Assembly (NCBI RefSeq): GCF_002265265.1
Contig: NZ_NOIF01000031.1
Location: 1 to 37,016 of the forward strand
Source of the DNA: Photobacterium sanguinicancri
GTDB taxonomy: Bacteria; Pseudomonadota; Gammaproteobacteria; Enterobacterales; Vibrionaceae
DNA length: 37,016 bases
Reading direction: 5' to 3'
The translations under genes and the position numbers were made by a program. Every line of letters starts with the position of its first letter. Within the stretch, counting starts at the first letter, position 1. Below the pieces are notes generated by a model. That model was not told the DNA's origin and ran no database searches. It saw only the letters and a program-made list of their open reading frames with translations. Of the stretch, positions 32,739-37,016 are shown piece after piece.

Positions 32739-35282
32739 ATGGTTATCCAAGCAGCTATTGGTTTTTCTATCGGATTATTGTCTCTTCACTACTGGCCTTA
32801 TGTGCTAGCAGATCAAGATGTGCTCATTATTACCCTGCTTGGTGGGGGTGTCGCTTTATTCTTACGCTACTATTTATGCCACTATGCCTTGGCAAATGTA
32901 TTGATATGGCTCCTTGCTGGTGGCTCGTTTGTCTATATTTCAACCAATAATTATATCAATACAGTGATACAGATCCCTCCGATGGGAGCGAATATTACCA
33001 TAGTTGGCATAGTTGATAGCATACAAAATGTGAATATTCCGTCTGATAACTTTGATTTCATTATCAAGAAATGGAAAGTACCGTCGGAAACATCCATTAG
33101 GGAAATGAAGGTTCGTATTTATTGGAATGAAGCAAATACCCTGAAGCAAGGGGAGTTGCTGACGTTACAAGTTGTTCTGCGCCGACCGTATGGTCGAGTG
33201 AATCAGGCCGGGTATGATGCCGAAAAATGGTACGTTGGACATGGCTTTCATGGCCGAGGTAATCTTGTCGAAATATTGCCTGTTACGGCACCACCTACAA
33301 CGTCAGGTTTTTTACATCAGCAAGGCTCAATTTCCGTGCGGCAATTATTATTTGATACTGTCGTTGACCAAGTGATTGCCTTGCCAAGGCACGGATTATT
33401 GCTTGCGCTCAGCTTTGGTGTGAAAGATGCGTTAACCGCTGACGATTGGTTGTGGCTACGTGATAGTGGGCTTGCTCATTTAATGGCGATTTCTGGTCTA
33501 CATATCGGTTTGGCTGTTGGTCTTGGTTGGTGGGTTGGGCTTCGCTTACGGGGCATACTCCCTGAGGTAACATATTTTACTTGGCTTCCTATGTGGATAG
33601 GTTTGCTTTTAGCATTATGTTACGCATGGTTAGCGGGGTTTAGTGTCCCAACACAGCGTGCGTTGCTAATGGCCAGTTTAGTCATGTTATTTATAAGATA
33701 CTTAGTGGTGTCACCTGCATGGTTTATTTTATTACTGACATTTGCGCTGTGCTTAGCAATAGATCCATTAGCTAGTTATACCATGGGTTTTTGGTTCTCG
33801 TTTTTTGCTGTGTTTGTGCTGTTAGTTTTACGGTCGAGCCAGCAATCAGTGCCTCAAAAGAACAGTGCTAACCAACAACAAGAAGACGATTCAAATGTTG
33901 CTTCAGGTGTTGGTATCGGCCCTCATCCTTCAGCTAATCGTCGAATTTCATTATTCATGAGCACGGCAATCATCACATTCTCGCTAATGTATCAACGCTC
34001 AAAACAGTTGCTGTTTTTACAGCTGTATTTGCTGATATTAATGTTGCCTTTGCAGTGGTCTTTTTTCGGGGGATTTTCCGCGTTAGCCCCTGTTATTAAT
34101 TTTATTGTCTTACCCTTGGTGAGTCTGCTCACTGTTCCTTTAATTTTTGCTGCCTTGCTGGTCATCAAAATTCCAAGTTTAGCCACTATATTCTGGCAGT
34201 TAGCTGATTGGAGCCTATGGCCTGTGGTATGGCTCGGGCAGCTTTCAGTCGGAGCGTGGCTTGAATTTTCTCAGCTATGGCTACCTGTTGTGGTGCTTAT
34301 TGCTGTATTTGTCGTTGGTTTACGACTGTTACCTTTTCATCATTTTCCCGCGCTCTACTTTAGTATCGTATTGGGGTTCTGCTGTTGGCAGTGGCAGCAA
34401 TATGCCCCGATAATACAGAAGTTTTTATTTACCCGTATGGAAACGACAATAGAGAACAGAGCAGAACAATCATTAGGTGCATCAACTGATCGGCAGTGGC
34501 ATGTTGACATGTTAGATGTCGGGCATGGCTTATCTGTACTCATTACCCGCAATGGACGTGCTGTTTTGTATGACACGGGTAACCGATGGCGACAAGGCAG
34601 TATTGCTGTATCGGTTGTTGAACCAGTATTGAAAGATAAAGGTATTTACACACTCGACGGCTTAATACTAAGCCACGCTGATAGTGATCATGCAGGTGGC
34701 GCAAGTTATTTAAGTGTGCGGTATGCGCCTAACTGGAAAAGGAGCAGTGATTATCGTCTAGGGTATTTACCCTGTATAAAAGGTGAAACATGGGAATGGC
34801 AATCACTCACATTCACCGTCATTTGGCCACCGAAGCGGGTTAAACGTGCGGCCAATCCACATTCTTGTGTTATTACGATAAGTGATAAGCTTTTAGCGAG
34901 TAGGGAGGGCCATCAAGAAACCGAGGTGTTATTAACAGGAGATATTGATGCCATATCTGAACTTTTGATAGCCCGAGAGCAGCCAAAACTATCACCTGAT
35001 GTGTTTTTTGTCCCTCATCATGGAAGTCGTACGTCATCAAGTGTGACTTGGCTAAATAGAATGACGCCTAAACTCGCGTTAGTGTCTGTTAGCCGTTACA
35101 ACCCTTGGCAATTACCTGCTATTTCAGTGAAAGAACGATATCAAGTTCGAGGTATTCCGTGGCTAAGTACTGCGGAGTCTGGTCAGGTATCCGTGGTTAT
35201 ACAAGATGGCGACATTCAATATAAAGAGGCGAGAACCAGTTATCAGCAAACATGGTATCGAGACGTGTTTTCTGCCTTGTAG
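32739..35282 (+). CDS. comEC: DNA uptake channel protein ComEC/Rec2
   Basis: ComEC transports single-stranded DNA across the inner membrane during natural transformation. Three parts are visible in 847 residues: an N-terminal region with membrane helices and an OB-like segment (about 1-190), the multi-helix competence domain with the hallmark HLMAISGLHIGLAVG (about 245-262), and a metallo-beta-lactamase domain from about 585, with VDMLDVGHG, the metal motif HADSDHAGG (H646-H651) and VFFVPHHGSRTSSS. A hydrophilic Gln/Asn/Ser-rich loop at about 366-403 lies between membrane helices and makes the protein longer than E. coli ComEC (about 754). The ATG lacks an obvious ribosome binding site. In many relatives msbA follows, but here a terminator and a chemoreceptor do. 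Confidence 0.93.
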   Translation: MVIQAAIGFSIGLLSLHYWPYVLADQDVLIITLLGGGVALFLRYYLCHYALANVLIWLLAGGSFVYISTNNYINTVIQIPPMGANITIVGIVDSIQNVNIPSDNFDFIIKKWKVPSETSIREMKVRIYWNEANTLKQGELLTLQVVLRRPYGRVNQAGYDAEKWYVGHGFHGRGNLVEILPVTAPPTTSGFLHQQGSISVRQLLFDTVVDQVIALPRHGLLLALSFGVKDALTADDWLWLRDSGLAHLMAISGLHIGLAVGLGWWVGLRLRGILPEVTYFTWLPMWIGLLLALCYAWLAGFSVPTQRALLMASLVMLFIRYLVVSPAWFILLLTFALCLAIDPLASYTMGFWFSFFAVFVLLVLRSSQQSVPQKNSANQQQEDDSNVASGVGIGPHPSANRRISLFMSTAIITFSLMYQRSKQLLFLQLYLLILMLPLQWSFFGGFSALAPVINFIVLPLVSLLTVPLIFAALLVIKIPSLATIFWQLADWSLWPVVWLGQLSVGAWLEFSQLWLPVVVLIAVFVVGLRLLPFHHFPALYFSIVLGFCCWQWQQYAPIIQKFLFTRMETTIENRAEQSLGASTDRQWHVDMLDVGHGLSVLITRNGRAVLYDTGNRWRQGSIAVSVVEPVLKDKGIYTLDGLILSHADSDHAGGASYLSVRYAPNWKRSSDYRLGYLPCIKGETWEWQSLTFTVIWPPKRVKRAANPHSCVITISDKLLASREGHQETEVLLTGDIDAISELLIAREQPKLSPDVFFVPHHGSRTSSSVTWLNRMTPKLALVSVSRYNPWQLPAISVKERYQVRGIPWLSTAESGQVSVVIQDGDIQYKEARTSYQQTWYRDVFSAL

Positions 35283-35294
35283 CTGGTTGTTAGT

Positions 35295-35325
35295 CGCCCA
35301 CCTTCAAGCGTGAAGGTGGGCGTTT
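35295..35325 (+). terminator. Terminator after comEC
   Basis: A perfect 12-bp stem (CGCCCACCTTCA/TGAAGGTGGGCG) with an AGCG loop is followed by TTTAAT, 12 bp after the comEC stop. The T-run is short but the stem is very stable. Confidence 0.8.
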
Positions 35326-35382
35326 AATGATATTGAGAGTAAAAATACAGCCTCAACGTTATTACTATGTTCAGGTTATGGA

Positions 35383-37014
35383 CTAAACAATCTTAAATTG
35401 TCTAATTACATCCTGCATATTAACGGCCAGTTGACTAAGTTGCATACAGGCCTGAGCTGTTTGGGATGAACCTGCCGCAACTTCACCAGAGAATTGGTTG
35501 ATATGTTCAACATTACGCTGTAATTCTTCGGATACAGAGCTTTGCTCACTGCAAGCACTTGCAATTTGAATGCTCATGGCTGCCATGTCATTAATTGAAG
35601 CACTAATTTGATCTATGGTATTTCCTGTCTGCTCTGTTTGCTCTACGCAGCGAAGGATTAACTCACAGCTATTGCTTGTTCCCTGTACTGCCGTTTTTGA
35701 ACGAGACTGGAGTTTATCGATAATTGAGACGATCTCTTCCGTTGAAGATTGAGTTCGCCCAGCCAAGGTTCTTACCTCATCGGCAACCACTGCAAATCCA
35801 CGTCCTTGCTCACCTGCGCGCGCAGCTTCAATCGCTGCATTCAATGCAAGTAAATTCGTCTGCTCTGCAATGCTTTGGATGACATCCACAACCATACTAA
35901 TGTTAGAGCTATCTTGTTCTAGCTGTTCAACCATTTCACCTGTTTGTTGGATGACACTTTGTGCCTTTTGAATGTTTTCGATGCTTAATTGCACCACGAC
36001 TCGTCCTTCTTCCGCATCTGAGGTTGCATTGTTGGCAGACTGAGAGGCCTCTTCTGTATTGTTTGCGACATCATTTACCGTTGCTTGCATTTGATTCATT
36101 GCCGTAGCGATCAAGTTAAGCTGGTTTTGCTGCTCATTCATGCCTTGTGAGGTTTGCTCGGAAATAGCGCTAACTTCTTCAATCGACGCACTTAGTTGAG
36201 TTGCTGTGCTTGAAATTTGCTCTATTAGGGCCAACAATTTATCCTGCATTTGTTGAAAACTATCTGCAAGTTGCCCCATTTCGTCATTGCCAATTTTGTC
36301 TCGTGCAATACGGTGCGTTAAATCGCCAGAAGAAATCTTATGAGCTAACTCCATCACAAGTTCAAGCGGACTACATACTTGACGGCTTAACAGCGATCCC
36401 ATTACGACCATGAAACCGAGTAGTAAAATTACACCCGCAAATGCATACAAGCGAGTGTCTTCTACCATCTGGTTACTCGTGGCTTTATCTGCGGTCATAT
36501 AAGACTGGTTCAGTTCTTCAAGATCAGATAAAGCAGTTTGTAATTTTTGAAAGCTGCTTAAGCTAGAGAGAACGATTTGATTGGCTTGATCGAGGTCACG
36601 TCGTTTTAATGCAGGAATATACTCTTTCGATTGATTTAGGTACTGCTGCCAAGCTTGGTTTACTTGTGCAAAGGTTTGTTTATCGTTGTCATCCCACAGG
36701 CCTTTTTCATACTCATCTAGGTAAGCATTAATGCGTTTTTCTGAGTCGATAATACCTTGAATCCAATTAATTAGTTGTGGGTGCTCTATGTTAGGTAGAA
36801 GAGAGAACTGATCTTTACGCAGTGTTATTACTTCATTTTGTGTGTTTTTAACTAAAACAACACTGGGTACTGTGGTTTCGGCAAACTCGACCAGAGAATC
36901 ATTCACATGATCGAGTTGGTTAACAATAAAAAAGATTAGGAAAACAATCGCAGCAGAGATGCTAGCGAAAACGGCAAACATTTTTTTTCTAATACTTAAA
37001 TCGGATATTCTCAT
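35383..37014 (-). CDS. Methyl-accepting chemotaxis protein (chemoreceptor 2)
   Basis: A 543-residue chemoreceptor whose start codon lies 2 bp from the window edge. Membrane helices are at about 12-33 and 190-210. The periplasmic part (about 34-189, helical) has the size of a four-helix-bundle sensor. HAMP spans about 211-262, followed by the signalling coiled coil with the tip [20 protein letters not shown]. The C-terminus ([11 protein letters not shown]) has no CheR pentapeptide. It is unrelated to chemoreceptor 1 in its sensor region. The start [16 protein letters not shown] looks authentic, but an upstream start outside the window cannot be excluded. Confidence 0.9.
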   Translation of the reverse strand: MRISDLSIRKKMFAVFASISAAIVFLIFFIVNQLDHVNDSLVEFAETTVPSVVLVKNTQNEVITLRKDQFSLLPNIEHPQLINWIQGIIDSEKRINAYLDEYEKGLWDDNDKQTFAQVNQAWQQYLNQSKEYIPALKRRDLDQANQIVLSSLSSFQKLQTALSDLEELNQSYMTADKATSNQMVEDTRLYAFAGVILLLGFMVVMGSLLSRQVCSPLELVMELAHKISSGDLTHRIARDKIGNDEMGQLADSFQQMQDKLLALIEQISSTATQLSASIEEVSAISEQTSQGMNEQQNQLNLIATAMNQMQATVNDVANNTEEASQSANNATSDAEEGRVVVQLSIENIQKAQSVIQQTGEMVEQLEQDSSNISMVVDVIQSIAEQTNLLALNAAIEAARAGEQGRGFAVVADEVRTLAGRTQSSTEEIVSIIDKLQSRSKTAVQGTSNSCELILRCVEQTEQTGNTIDQISASINDMAAMSIQIASACSEQSSVSEELQRNVEHINQFSGEVAAGSSQTAQACMQLSQLAVNMQDVIRQFKIV

Positions 37015-37016
37015 AG

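Overview
The window is a gene-dense piece of a gammaproteobacterial chromosome, most likely from the Vibrionaceae and probably Photobacterium or a close relative. The evidence is gene content and order: pabB next to nudL, hinT-ycfL-lpoB-thiK-ycfP-ndh, a PilZ gene-mfd-csiV, and lolCDE-DUF2062-comEC. CsiV in particular is a Vibrio-type cell-wall factor. The genus is inferred and was not tested by any search. I see no rRNA, tRNA, CRISPR array, integrase, transposase gene or prophage.

Layout. 1-2.3 kb: nudL and pabB on the minus strand, with a CRP box at the left edge that probably serves a gene outside the window. 2.6-4.1 kb: class I fumarase, divergent from pabB. 4.4-9.75 kb: a three-gene RND efflux operon with two lipoprotein adaptors and one pump. 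9.85-13.1 kb: pyrC and a chemoreceptor, both minus. 13.45-22.2 kb: a plus-strand run of hinT, a TPR-like lipoprotein, ycfL, lpoB, a TetR regulator, an alpha/beta hydrolase, thiK, a DUF6279-type lipoprotein, ycfP and ndh. 22.3-28.5 kb: minus-strand genes for a membrane FKBP, a GNAT acetyltransferase, csiV, mfd and a PilZ-like protein. 28.7-31.9 kb: lolC-lolD-lolE. 32.2-37.0 kb: a DUF2062 protein (minus), comEC (plus) and a second chemoreceptor (minus).

How the genes fit together. Envelope biology dominates. LpoB and CsiV are known activators of the two class A peptidoglycan synthases. Six predicted lipoproteins lie in the same window as LolCDE, the machine that sorts lipoproteins to the outer membrane. 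The two efflux adaptors carry different Lol sorting residues. Metabolic genes cover folate (pabB), pyrimidines (pyrC), thiamine salvage (thiK), the TCA cycle (fumarase) and the respiratory chain (ndh).

This is mostly ordinary core chromosome, and I do not see a clear new multi-gene system. The best leads are a matched pair of near-palindromes in front of tetR and the adjacent hydrolase gene, which look like a self-contained TetR switch; the dual-adaptor efflux operon; a PurR-like inverted repeat upstream of pyrC; and several strong unexplained inverted repeats between genes.
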